From Flavobacterium psychrophilum (GTDB lineage Bacteria; Bacteroidota; Bacteroidia; Flavobacteriales; Flavobacteriaceae): a DNA stretch of 16,850 bases. A program made the position numbers and the translations under genes. The stretch covers positions 1 through 16,850 of the forward strand of contig CAMCBB010000033.1 of assembly GCA_945872875.1 (NCBI GenBank), given 5' to 3'. This document shows, in pieces, positions 7,683-15,293 of the stretch; positions within the stretch are counted from its first letter, which is position 1; each line of letters starts with the position of its first letter. The notes beneath the pieces are model-generated. The model had not been told where the DNA came from and made no database searches. It saw only the letters and a program-made list of their open reading frames with translations.

Positions 7683-9323
7683 TTAATTTACCGTTTGTGG
7701 GCGAGGATTATTAGGGTCTAAATTACCATTCATTAGAGGAAGTGCGGATGAAATATTACTTGGAGCTTTATAACCAGCACCTGTCATACAATAATCATTT
7801 CTCCCAAATCCCCATAGTTTTCCGTCTCCATCTAAAGCTAAAGTAGAATAACCCGAAGAACTAAGCTGTTTCACATTAGATACATATTCTAAAGCATAAA
7901 TAATTTGATAATCAGTATAAGAAACATACATCGATGATGGCGTTCCGAATGCTCCAGCTTCGTTGACATATGTTTGATACCCTAATACATAAGCTTTCCC
8001 TGAGCTACATAAAAACTCATTGGTGGTTACGGCAGCTGTAACGTCTATAAAAGAAGTTTCTCCTGTGGGTAATTTCACGAGTTTTGGGTTATAAGCATAA
8101 TAGTCTCTCCAACTCCCATTAGCGACAGTTGTAACACCCGTATTATCGCTGAACATACACTGGTAAATTGTACCGTAATTTGGTAAAGTAGCTCCAGCAC
8201 CAAAATCATTTGCTACTTTGCCCCAAACATATAATTTTCCTTCACTGGTAAGTGCAAAAGTTGATAAATCATCACTATCTACTTTCACAATTTTTGCAGC
8301 TTCCCCAGCTGGCATATTTACTTTTGTAATAATGGTAGCGAAGGTATTTGAACCCGTACCTGTTGCAACTGTAGCATTACCTGAATTTTGTATTTGAGTA
8401 CCCGTAGAATAAAGGTTACCATCGTTCCCCATTAAAAATAAATAAGCTCCCGACCTTTCATTCCCCATCCATATTTTAGTATATGACGTAACACCTGTTG
8501 GGAAAGATATTTGGGTAGCTGTTAAAGTCCCTACTCCTGTAAATTCATTTCTTCCGAAATAATAGGCTTTTCCATTATCTCCTAGCAACACAAGAGTACG
8601 ATATCTCATCTGTATATCTAAAAATTTAGTTACTCCCGTTGGTTTTGCGATGGAGAAAGGTATGTCATTTCTTACCGTAACATTAGCTCCATTCACGCCG
8701 TCCCCTAATTGCCCCGACTGTTGGCTACCCCAAGACCAGACATTTCCGTTGGTATCTAATACATAATAAGCATCATTTCCTAATTGTACTTTTATAGCAT
8801 TGCCATCCCCCCAAAGTCCAGTTCCAGAACAATACACAGGAGATTGTTTCCATTTGGTGTCAAAAAGCATTATTGTACCAGTATTTTTAAAATTTTCTAT
8901 ATTTCCATAAACATCTCTTCCCCAAAAAAATACTTTGCCATCTGTGGTTACACCTCCTGCTCCAAATGTATTAGAACCATTAGTTTGAACATTTGCGAAT
9001 TGTTTGAATCTGAGATTGGTTTGCCATGAAAACATAGCCGAAGCGTTAACCCCACTAGTAGCCGAGCAAGCACTTAAACATTCTGTCCAAGCACTGTTCT
9101 GATATCCTTTTATACAATTTGATGAAATATCATAAATCATCATTCCATTAACAGGGGAAGTTACTGCAGCGGTAGTTGCTACTCTTGTTAACAATAAAGA
9201 CTTGTCTGTTGCTTTTAATTCAAGAATTGCTCCAGCAACAGGTGTATTGGTTCCAATACCTACTTGTGCTACTGACAAAGCAGACAAACAAAGCACAATA
9301 AATGTAATTTTAATATTTTTCAT
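7683..9323 (-). CDS. secreted RCC1-like beta-propeller protein, 546 aa (gene F)
   Basis: This is the first gene of the minus-strand operon, directly behind its promoter. Residues 1-19 are a signal peptide ending SVA, with Gln20 at +1. Residues 20-82 are the VGIGT module. Seven RCC1-like motifs follow at about 124-137 (TTDGKVFFWGRD), 187-209 (NGNVWSWGSQQSGQLGDG), 246-259 (GDNGKAYYFGRN), 295-308 (NDGNLYSTG), 356-369 (SEGKLYVWG), 437-449 (SSGKAYVLG) and 495-518 (GDGKLWGFGRNDY). It is a paralogue of the 6047-7603 gene with the same architecture, but the propellers have diverged far more than the N-terminal module and differ in loop lengths. Only 79 nt separate the two. No sorting domain or catalytic motif is seen. 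A surface ligand-binding role is inference. Confidence 0.88.
   Translation of the reverse strand: MKNIKITFIVLCLSALSVAQVGIGTNTPVAGAILELKATDKSLLLTRVATTAAVTSPVNGMMIYDISSNCIKGYQNSAWTECLSACSATSGVNASAMFSWQTNLRFKQFANVQTNGSNTFGAGGVTTDGKVFFWGRDVYGNIENFKNTGTIMLFDTKWKQSPVYCSGTGLWGDGNAIKVQLGNDAYYVLDTNGNVWSWGSQQSGQLGDGVNGANVTVRNDIPFSIAKPTGVTKFLDIQMRYRTLVLLGDNGKAYYFGRNEFTGVGTLTATQISFPTGVTSYTKIWMGNERSGAYLFLMGNDGNLYSTGTQIQNSGNATVATGTGSNTFATIITKVNMPAGEAAKIVKVDSDDLSTFALTSEGKLYVWGKVANDFGAGATLPNYGTIYQCMFSDNTGVTTVANGSWRDYYAYNPKLVKLPTGETSFIDVTAAVTTNEFLCSSGKAYVLGYQTYVNEAGAFGTPSSMYVSYTDYQIIYALEYVSNVKQLSSSGYSTLALDGDGKLWGFGRNDYCMTGAGYKAPSNISSALPLMNGNLDPNNPRPQTVN
9101..9266 (-). repeat. near-identical 166-bp segment, copy in gene F
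   Basis: Partner of 7381-7546 at a constant offset of 1720 bases. Identity drops sharply past the end of the VGIGT module, at the propeller side of the segment. Confidence 0.9.
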
Positions 9324-9415
9324 TCTATTTAAATAGGTTAAGACTTTAAATAAGGTTGTGTAGATGAAATATTTGTAAAACTTTAATAAGAAAATTATGC
9401 CTCTATTTCACGGGA

Positions 9416-9443
9416 CAAATTTATTTTAGGATATTAATAACAA
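9416..9443 (-). promoter_or_regulatory. promoter of the surface-protein operon
   Basis: On the minus strand TTG (9443-9441), a 17-nt spacer and TAAATTTG (9423-9416) match the Bacteroidetes -33/-7 pattern TTG...TAnnTTTG. Transcription would start a few bases below 9416, giving a leader of roughly 85 nt before the ATG at 9323. It is the best promoter match found upstream of any of the six operon genes. Confidence 0.65.
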
Positions 9444-9709
9444 GTAGCTGATAATTGACTTAAAAAACGACAAATTGACTTTAATTGTAGATAAAAATTA
9501 TAATAATGTAAAATATTCGATTAAAAACATTTAATTATCGATAAAAGGATTATTAAATTGAAAATTCTTACAAAAAAATTATTTTTTAAAATAATTATTG
9601 AATACAAAACATCAGTATTAACTAGATTTAAAAAACATAGTTTCGAATACAAATTCTAACTAATTGAAAATCAATAAAAAACAAATTAGTATTTATGGTA
9701 TTTAAAAAC

Positions 9710-9717
9710 TACCTTTG
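9710..9717 (+). promoter_or_regulatory. -7 box of the DEAD-box helicase gene
   Basis: TACCTTTG followed by CA matches TAnnTTTG. There is no exact TTG at -33; TTA at 9686-9688 sits 21 nt upstream. The leader would be only about 14 nt. Confidence 0.6.
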
Positions 9718-9737
9718 CACCCAATTTAAAATACAAT

Positions 9738-11651
9738 ATGAATAAATTTGAACAATTAGGTCTGAATGAATCGTTACTGCTGGCGATCAAAGATCTAGGA
9801 TTTGAGAATCCGTCAGAAGTGCAAGAAAAAGCGATTCCAGTCTTATTGGAAAAAAACACCGACTTAGTAGCTTTAGCACAAACCGGTACAGGAAAAACAG
9901 CAGCTTTTGGTTTTCCGCTAATTCAGAAATTAGATGCAGAAGACAGAAGCACTCAAGCACTAATTTTATCCCCAACAAGGGAACTTTGCTTACAAATCAC
10001 AAATGAAATTAAACAGTACTCAAAATATGTAAAAGGTTTACATACAGTAGCAGTTTATGGTGGTGCCAGCATAACAGAGCAAGCGAGAGAAATTAAACGA
10101 GGAGCACAAATTATTGTGGCAACTCCGGGTAGAATGCAAGACATGATAAATAGAGGTCTTGTAAATATTAAAAATATCAACTTTTGTATTCTAGACGAAG
10201 CAGATGAGATGTTAAATATGGGGTTTTATGAAGATATAGTTTCTATATTATCAGATACACCCGATGATAAAAGCACTTGGTTATTCTCGGCAACTATGCC
10301 AGCAGAAGTAGCTAGAATTGCTAAAAAATTCATGCACGATCCTGCAGAAGTTACAGTAGGAAGTAAAAATTCAGGTTCGGCTACCGTATCTCACGAATTT
10401 TATTGTGTGAATGCTCGTGACCGTTATGAAGCATTAAAAAGATTAGCAGATGCTAATCCGGACATATTTTCAGTAATATTTTGTAGAACTAAAAGAGATA
10501 CTCAAGCAGTTGCCGAAAAATTAATAGAAGATGGTTATAGTGCTGCAGCTTTGCACGGCGATTTATCTCAAGCGCAACGAGATGGTGTAATGAAATCATT
10601 TAGAGGTCGTCAAATTCAAATGCTTGTTGCAACTGATGTTGCTGCTCGTGGAATTGATGTTGATAATATTACGCATGTAGTAAATTATCAATTACCAGAT
10701 GAAATTGAAACCTACAACCACCGTTCTGGAAGAACAGGTCGTGCAGGAAAACTAGGAACTTCAATTGTAATCATTACAAAAAGTGAGATTCGTAAAATTG
10801 CTTCAATTGAAAGAATCATCCAGCAAAAATTTCAAGAAAAAACTATTCCTTCTGGAATGGAAATTTGCGAAATTCAATTGTTACATTTAGCTAATAAAAT
10901 TAAGGATACTGAGGTTGATCATGAAATTGACAATTACCTTCCAGCAATTAATGAAGTTTTAGATGGATTAACTAAAGAGGAATTAATTAAGAAAATGGTT
11001 TCTGTAGAATTTAACCGTTTTATAAATTATTATAAAAAGAAACGCGATTTATCTGGTGAAAAAGGAAGTGATCGAGGCGAAAGAAGTGCTGAGCCAAGAG
11101 AAATTAGAGCTGGAGATCCGGTAAGATATTTTATTAATATTGGCGCAAGAGATGACTTTGATTGGATGCAATTGAAAGATTTCTTAAAAGAAACATTAGA
11201 ATTAGGTCGAGATGATGTATTTAAAGTTGATGTTAAAGAAGGTTTTTCATTCTTTAATACCGATGGAGAACATACAGATAAAGTAATGTCAATTCTTAAC
11301 GGATTTGACCTTAGCGGAAGACGAATTAATGTAGAGATTTCTAAAAATGAAGGTGGCGGCGGAAGCGGAAGACGCGATCACAACGGAAGAAATTCTAGTG
11401 GTGAAAGACGCGGCGGATTTGGCGGAAGACGCGATGGAGATAGAAACAGCGGTTCAAGAAGCGCCAGCTTTGGCCCAAGAAGCGATAGAAAAGAAGGCGG
11501 ATTTAGAAGTGAAAGAACATCAACTTCAAGAAGAGAGCCAGGTTCTGCACAAAGAGAAGAAAGACCTTCAAGAAGATCTGAAGGTACATCTTCTAGACCT
11601 GCAGGTCGTTCATTTGACGAAGCAAAAACTAGAAGACCAAGAAGAAGTTAA
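9738..11651 (+). CDS. deaD: DEAD-box ATP-dependent RNA helicase, DeaD/CsdA-like
   Basis: This cytoplasmic ATP-dependent helicase unwinds short RNA duplexes; relatives act in ribosome assembly, mRNA decay and cold adaptation. All core motifs are present. These are the Q motif with Gln29, motif I AQTGTGKT (47-54), PTREL (79-83), GG (108-109), TPGR (129-132), DEAD (153-156), SAT (184-186), VIFCRT (246-251), ATDVAARGID (298-307) and HRSGRTGR (328-335). Residues about 458-535 (GDPVRYFINIGARDDFDW...GRRINVEIS) fit the DbpA/CsdA-type RNA-binding domain. Residues 538-637 are a low-complexity Arg/Gly/Ser tail with RGG-like repeats, expected to bind RNA non-specifically. At 637 aa it is longer than minimal helicases because of these two parts. 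It has its own promoter and a hairpin just after the stop. The symbol deaD is by family; orthology to E. coli DeaD is not proven. Confidence 0.95.
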   Translation: MNKFEQLGLNESLLLAIKDLGFENPSEVQEKAIPVLLEKNTDLVALAQTGTGKTAAFGFPLIQKLDAEDRSTQALILSPTRELCLQITNEIKQYSKYVKGLHTVAVYGGASITEQAREIKRGAQIIVATPGRMQDMINRGLVNIKNINFCILDEADEMLNMGFYEDIVSILSDTPDDKSTWLFSATMPAEVARIAKKFMHDPAEVTVGSKNSGSATVSHEFYCVNARDRYEALKRLADANPDIFSVIFCRTKRDTQAVAEKLIEDGYSAAALHGDLSQAQRDGVMKSFRGRQIQMLVATDVAARGIDVDNITHVVNYQLPDEIETYNHRSGRTGRAGKLGTSIVIITKSEIRKIASIERIIQQKFQEKTIPSGMEICEIQLLHLANKIKDTEVDHEIDNYLPAINEVLDGLTKEELIKKMVSVEFNRFINYYKKKRDLSGEKGSDRGERSAEPREIRAGDPVRYFINIGARDDFDWMQLKDFLKETLELGRDDVFKVDVKEGFSFFNTDGEHTDKVMSILNGFDLSGRRINVEISKNEGGGGSGRRDHNGRNSSGERRGGFGGRRDGDRNSGSRSASFGPRSDRKEGGFRSERTSTSRREPGSAQREERPSRRSEGTSSRPAGRSFDEAKTRRPRRS

Positions 11652-11676
11652 TTTCTACTTTTTACCTTTAATAATA

Positions 11677-11715
11677 AATCCCAAATTTCATTTCAATAAA
11701 ATGAAGTTTGGGATT
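11677..11715 (+). terminator. hairpin after the helicase gene
   Basis: A 17-bp stem (11677-11693 with 11699-11715, AATCCCAAA...TTTGGGATT) has one G-U pair and a CAATA loop, 25 nt after the stop codon. The sequence that follows is CTTCAATT rather than a clean T run, so it may also act as a 3'-end stabiliser. Confidence 0.65.
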
Positions 11716-11818
11716 CTTCAATTAGAATAATTTGTTTTTGTTAATTTTCTGATAATAATTATAGTAAAGAGAAAAATATTATATAGAGTTTTATACATTT
11801 AAACTTTCAAACTAATAA

Positions 11819-12583
11819 ATGAGATATTTCGTAGCTTTATTGTTTTTTTCTCTTTCAATTAATGCCTTTTCACAGCAAACAAATGCTACTAAAAAAGTCT
11901 ACGGTACTATAATTAATAGTACGACTACTTTTCCATTACCAAATGTAAATATTATTAATGTAAATAAGGTGAAAGGAACAATTTCAAATGCCAGAGGAAA
12001 TTTTGAAATAGATGCCGATGTGAATGACACCCTTCATATTACCATGATTGGATTTCAATCTTTACGAGTTCGAGTTACTAATGACTGGGTAAAAAATGGT
12101 AATGCCAAAATTGAATTAACTGAAAAGGCAATTGCATTAGAAGAAGTTAAAGTTAGAAAATATAACTTAACAGGATATCTTGAAGTAGACACCAAGTTAA
12201 TTCCAGACGAAGAAAACTTTAGATATAGTATTTCTGGATTACCCCAAGGATACGAAGCAGGAGAATATTCGCCTAAAGCCTTTTCAAGAGTAATGAGCTC
12301 GATATTTAATCCTGCCGATATGCTCTATAATTTCTTCGGGAAAAAACCAAAAGAGCTGAAGAAGCTTAAGGAAATGAAAAAGGACAATACAGTTAAAGAA
12401 CTTCTTGAAACTAAATTTGATAGAGAAACCGTTGCTATTTTATTAGGAATTGATAAAAAGGATATTCCTGAAATTCTTCAGCATTGTAATTATTCGGAGG
12501 CGTTTATTCAAACAGCTAATGATTTACAAATATTGGATGCCATTAGTCAATGCTACGAACAATATAAAGTACTTAAGAAATAA
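11819..12583 (+). CDS. secreted protein with carboxypeptidase-regulatory-like domain
   Basis: Residues 1-18 are a signal peptide (VALLFFSLSINAFS) with Gln19 at +1. Residues about 27-111 fit the carboxypeptidase-D regulatory-like beta-sandwich: VYGTIINSTTTFPLPNVNI, GTISNARGNFEID, DTLHITMIGFQS, then a linker ending LEEVKV. That domain is best known at the N-terminus of SusC/TonB-dependent receptors, but here no plug or barrel follows, so this is a stand-alone version. Residues 112-254 are unlike anything I recognise: a region with FNPADMLYNFFGKKPKELKKLKEMKK (about 163-188, Lys-rich) followed by predicted helices. It lies between the helicase and peptidase T on the same strand, a neighbourhood common in Flavobacterium. 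A periplasmic or outer-membrane-associated location is likely; function is unknown. Confidence 0.85.
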   Translation: MRYFVALLFFSLSINAFSQQTNATKKVYGTIINSTTTFPLPNVNIINVNKVKGTISNARGNFEIDADVNDTLHITMIGFQSLRVRVTNDWVKNGNAKIELTEKAIALEEVKVRKYNLTGYLEVDTKLIPDEENFRYSISGLPQGYEAGEYSPKAFSRVMSSIFNPADMLYNFFGKKPKELKKLKEMKKDNTVKELLETKFDRETVAILLGIDKKDIPEILQHCNYSEAFIQTANDLQILDAISQCYEQYKVLKK

Positions 12584-12630
12584 TTATTTATTTCTAATTT
12601 ACTTTCAATTTTTTAAACACATCCAATTTG

Positions 12631-12638
12631 TATATTTG
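12631..12638 (+). promoter_or_regulatory. -7 box of the peptidase T gene
   Basis: TATATTTG followed by CA matches TAnnTTTG, 21 nt before the ATG at 12660. No TTG is seen at the -33 distance, so only half of the promoter is supported. Confidence 0.5.
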
Positions 12639-12659
12639 CAATTATAAAATATACATTTC

Positions 12660-13910
12660 ATGCAACATATTATTGATCGATTTATTAGCTATGCTATAAT
12701 TGATACCGAATCGGATGCCAATTCAACCTCAACGCCTAGTACATTCAAGCAATTTGATTTAGCTAATTTATTAGTAAAAGAATTAAAAACTATCGGACTT
12801 ACAGAGGTAACGATTGACGAAAATGGCTATGTTATGGGGACTCTTGAGAGTAATGTAGATCATGAAGTACCTACAATAGGATTTGTTTCACATTACGATA
12901 CTTCACCAGATTTTACTGGAAAGGATGTAAAACCGCAAATCGTTTCTAATTATGACGGTGGTGATATTATTCTAAATAAAGAACTCAACATCGTCCTATC
13001 CCCTAGCTATTTTAAAGATTTATTACTTTATAAAGGACAAACATTAATTACTACTAATGGGTTAACACTTCTTGGTGCCGATGATAAAGCAGGTCTTACC
13101 GAGATTGTTACTGCAATGGAATATTTAGTGAAACATCCAGAAATTAAACACGGAAAAATAAGAGTTGGGTTTACACCCGATGAAGAAATTGGCCGAGGTG
13201 CTGATATTTTCGATGTTGAAAAATTTGGAGCACAATGGGCTTACACCTTGGATGGAAGTCAAATTGGCGAATTAGAATATGAAAATTTTAATGCGGCTGG
13301 AGCCAAAATCATTTTCAAAGGGAAAAGCGTGCACCCGGGTTATGCCAAAGGCAAAATGATTAATTCGATGCTTATTGCAAATGATTTTATTAATGAATTG
13401 CCTAAGAATGAAATTCCACAGGAAACAATAGATTACGAAGGTTTTTTTCATATTACCGGACTTTCTGGCAGCCTTGAAGAAACCAAATTAGAATTGATCA
13501 TTAGAGATCATGACATGCAATTATTTGAAAAAAGAAAAGAACTAGTATATCAAATTATTGCTAAAATCAATGCAAAATATGCAGCTCAATTTGGAGAAGA
13601 CATTTGTATTGCCGAAGTCAAAGACCAGTATTATAACATGCGTGAAAAGGTTGAACCAATGATGTTCATTGTAGATTTAGCCGAAAAAGCAATGCGCGAA
13701 TTAGGAATTGAACCAATTATCAAACCAATTCGCGGAGGAACAGACGGATCGAGATTGTCTTACATGGGATTACCTTGCCCAAATATCTTTGCTGGAGGAC
13801 ATAATTTTCATGGTAAATACGAATATGTACCTGTAGAAAGCATGCAAAAAGCCGTTGATGTAATTGTGAAAATTGCAGAATTAACAGCAACAACAAACTT
13901 TTCAAAATAA
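12660..13910 (+). CDS. pepT: peptidase T (tripeptide aminopeptidase)
   Basis: This cytoplasmic zinc M20B aminopeptidase removes the N-terminal residue from tripeptides in peptide turnover. The 416-residue length fits the family. Expected metal and catalytic residues are in place. They are His78 and Asp80 in SHYDTSPD, the bridging Asp141 in LGADDKAG, Glu175-Glu176 in TPDEEIG, Asp198 in [11 protein letters not shown] and His381 in [10 protein letters not shown]. The dimerisation/lid domain lies at about 208-320, with [11 protein letters not shown] at its start, and the substrate loop [15 protein letters not shown] is at 358-372. Start ATG 12660 sits 22 nt after a Bacteroidetes -7 box. It is transcribed separately from the upstream secreted protein and converges on yajC. 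The assignment is firm. Confidence 0.95.
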   Translation: MQHIIDRFISYAIIDTESDANSTSTPSTFKQFDLANLLVKELKTIGLTEVTIDENGYVMGTLESNVDHEVPTIGFVSHYDTSPDFTGKDVKPQIVSNYDGGDIILNKELNIVLSPSYFKDLLLYKGQTLITTNGLTLLGADDKAGLTEIVTAMEYLVKHPEIKHGKIRVGFTPDEEIGRGADIFDVEKFGAQWAYTLDGSQIGELEYENFNAAGAKIIFKGKSVHPGYAKGKMINSMLIANDFINELPKNEIPQETIDYEGFFHITGLSGSLEETKLELIIRDHDMQLFEKRKELVYQIIAKINAKYAAQFGEDICIAEVKDQYYNMREKVEPMMFIVDLAEKAMRELGIEPIIKPIRGGTDGSRLSYMGLPCPNIFAGGHNFHGKYEYVPVESMQKAVDVIVKIAELTATTNFSK

Positions 13911-13951
13911 AAATCCAAATTTCAACATTAAAATTAGAATTTGAATTTTTT
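13911..13951. terminator. AT-rich hairpin between convergent pepT and yajC
   Basis: AAATCCAAATT (13911-13921) pairs with AATTTGAATTT (13938-13948) with one mismatch and a 16-nt loop, followed by more T residues on the plus strand. It starts right after the pepT stop and fills most of the 57-bp convergent gap, so it could serve both strands. The stem is weak. Confidence 0.45.
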
Positions 13952-13967
13952 AAATAGGATGTAAAAT

Positions 13968-14243
13968 TTATGCTTTTTTATTTAAAGAAATAGTCATTTC
14001 TAATGAAATGGCAGAACGCTCCATTTTTAATTTACCTGACATGGTTTCTACAACAACAGTAGTTTCTGCTAATTCAGAAATTTTTCCATGAATTCCACTT
14101 TTAGTGATAATTCTATCCCCTACTTTCAAGCTATTTTCAAATTCTTTTTCTTTTTTTAATTTCTTTTGTTGCGGTAAAATCATAAAGAAATAAATAACCA
14201 CAAACATTAAAATAAACGGTAAAAACTGACTTAATTGTCCCAT
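13968..14243 (-). CDS. yajC: YajC, Sec translocon accessory subunit
   Basis: This is the small inner-membrane partner of SecDF in the SecYEG-SecDF-YajC protein export complex. The 91-residue product has a single N-terminal membrane helix (about 6-23, QFLPFILMFVVIYFFMILP) directly followed by PQQKKLKKEKEF, the family signature. A small cytoplasmic beta domain follows with VGDRIITKSGIHGKI and a V-rich strand. The ATG at 14243 places the helix correctly. It lies 21 nt after nusB and is most likely co-transcribed with it. In related genomes I would expect a DUF1573 gene near yajC; none is present here, as pepT converges on it instead. Confidence 0.93.
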   Translation of the reverse strand: MGQLSQFLPFILMFVVIYFFMILPQQKKLKKEKEFENSLKVGDRIITKSGIHGKISELAETTVVVETMSGKLKMERSAISLEMTISLNKKA

Positions 14244-14264
14244 AACTTTTTTTTATTTTATAAT

Positions 14265-15206
14265 TTACATTAAGCCTCTTCCGGCTTTATTGATTCTATT
14301 ATTTGATTGGAAATCTTTTACTAAATTATCTAAAATTCCGTTGATAAATATACTACTTTTTGGAGTAGAATATTCTTTAGCTAACTCTAAATATTCATTG
14401 ATTGTTACTTTTAATGGAATAGATGGGAATTTTAAAAATTCACAAATTGCCATTTTCAAAATGATAGTATCCAATTCGGCAATACGATCCATGTCCCAAT
14501 TTGGAGTTTTATCCATAAACTCTTTTGCTAAAGCAGATTCATTTAATACGGTTTTTCTAAACAAATCTATTGCAAAATCTTTATCCTCTTCATCCTTATA
14601 AATAGGAGGAATAGATACGGTATTTTTCTTTTCTGTAACTTGTTTTAGTTGTTTTAATATTAAGGTATTCACAACCGGAATATCATCTACCCATGTCAAT
14701 TTAAAATCTTCTAAATAAGAATATAATTTTTCATTTGGAGCAATCAATTCAGAAAACATTTCAGCAACAAAAGCGGAATGATCTTCAAAAGTAAGAGCAT
14801 TTTTACTCATATATTCTTCATACAATTCACTTTGCTTAACTACTTGCAACAGCATTAAAATTGTATCGTCATTTATTTGCCAATTGTTAATTTTTCTTTT
14901 TTCAAGAGCACTTTGTATAGCTTCATTTTCAGCCAAAGCGATTAAAATAGGATTGGTAACAAATTGTAAATTGGGATTTCTTTCTTCGGGAGTGGCTAAG
15001 TGTTTTTGCTTAGCAATTTCAATGTATTGAATTTCTTTATTTCGAATTTCAACCAAGGAAGACAACAAGATTAAATACAAATCTTCTATATTTTCAATAC
15101 TGGCTTGTAAAAATTTTTCTTGCTTTTCAAGTACATCAGATCCACTTTGATGCATAGCATAAATGGATTGCATTACTTTAATTCGGATATGTCTTCTGTT
15201 TAACAC
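14265..15206 (-). CDS. nusB: transcription antitermination factor NusB, long Bacteroidetes form
   Basis: NusB binds boxA RNA with NusE (S10) in rRNA antitermination and ribosome biogenesis. The N-terminal helix MLNRRHIRIKVMQSIYAM matches the family's RNA-binding start, and residues about 237-297 (MDRIAELDTIILKMAICEF...KVTINEYLELAKEYS...FINGILDNL) match the C-terminal half of E. coli NusB. Between them lie about 170 extra helical residues, giving 313 aa against ~140 in E. coli; this long form is usual in Bacteroidetes. The start codon is GTG at 15206. An in-frame stop lies just upstream, and the conserved MLNRRH begins exactly there, so no ATG alternative keeps the N-terminus. It has its own -7 box at 15265-15272. 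Confidence 0.93.
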   Translation of the reverse strand: MLNRRHIRIKVMQSIYAMHQSGSDVLEKQEKFLQASIENIEDLYLILLSSLVEIRNKEIQYIEIAKQKHLATPEERNPNLQFVTNPILIALAENEAIQSALEKRKINNWQINDDTILMLLQVVKQSELYEEYMSKNALTFEDHSAFVAEMFSELIAPNEKLYSYLEDFKLTWVDDIPVVNTLILKQLKQVTEKKNTVSIPPIYKDEEDKDFAIDLFRKTVLNESALAKEFMDKTPNWDMDRIAELDTIILKMAICEFLKFPSIPLKVTINEYLELAKEYSTPKSSIFINGILDNLVKDFQSNNRINKAGRGLM

Positions 15207-15236
15207 GGATAAGAACTTTTATTTGCATTTAATAAA

Positions 15237-15264
15237 CAAAGCGAAAGATTTCTCTTTCGCTTTG
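15237..15264 (-). terminator. hairpin terminator of the dehydrogenase gene
   Basis: CAAAGCGAAAG (15237-15247) and CTTTCGCTTTG (15254-15264) form a perfect 11-bp stem with a 6-nt loop. On the minus strand TTTATTAAAT follows. It begins 30 nt beyond the stop codon at 15294, the expected place for an intrinsic terminator. Confidence 0.75.
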
Positions 15265-15272
15265 CAAAAATA
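15265..15272 (-). promoter_or_regulatory. -7 box of nusB
   Basis: The minus strand reads TATTTTTG followed by CA, matching TAnnTTTG, and abuts the terminator stem. No TTG is seen 17-23 nt upstream. The start site would fall inside the hairpin, leaving a leader of about 50 nt before the GTG at 15206. Confidence 0.5.
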
Positions 15273-15293
15273 AAACTATTTTTAAATCAGTAG

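Larger units (their letters stand above)
9324..9737. other. divergent intergenic region, no gene seen
   Basis: This 414-bp, strongly AT-rich stretch separates the surface operon from the helicase gene. It holds one promoter facing each way (9416-9443 and 9710-9717). It also holds a directly repeated 9-mer AATTGACTT (9453-9461 and 9473-9481) and a 12-bp palindrome CTATTTAAATAG (9325-9336) one base before the start of the operon's first gene. No RNA gene or short coding frame was recognised. Confidence 0.7.

Noticed and set aside
1..9323. The operon as a polymorphic toxin, phage tail or defence cluster
   Set aside because: The VGIGT module and the repeats recall tail-fibre-like proteins, but no toxin domain, immunity gene, phage structural gene, nuclease or NTPase is present among the visible genes.
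9325..9336. Perfect 12-bp palindrome CTATTTAAATAG next to the operon's first ATG
   Set aside because: It is pure AT apart from its ends, could form only a 4-bp stem in RNA, and such palindromes are common in AT-rich DNA. Not enough to call an operator.
11347..11730. A 127-codon plus-strand frame overlapping the helicase tail
   Set aside because: It is the shifted reading of the Arg/Gly/Ser-rich tail (purine-rich GAAGA-type codons), giving a Glu/Leu-rich product. It has no promoter of its own and only its end extends past the helicase stop.
11794..11801. TACATTTA as a promoter for the 11819-12583 gene
   Set aside because: It misses the final G of TAnnTTTG and has no TTG at the expected distance.
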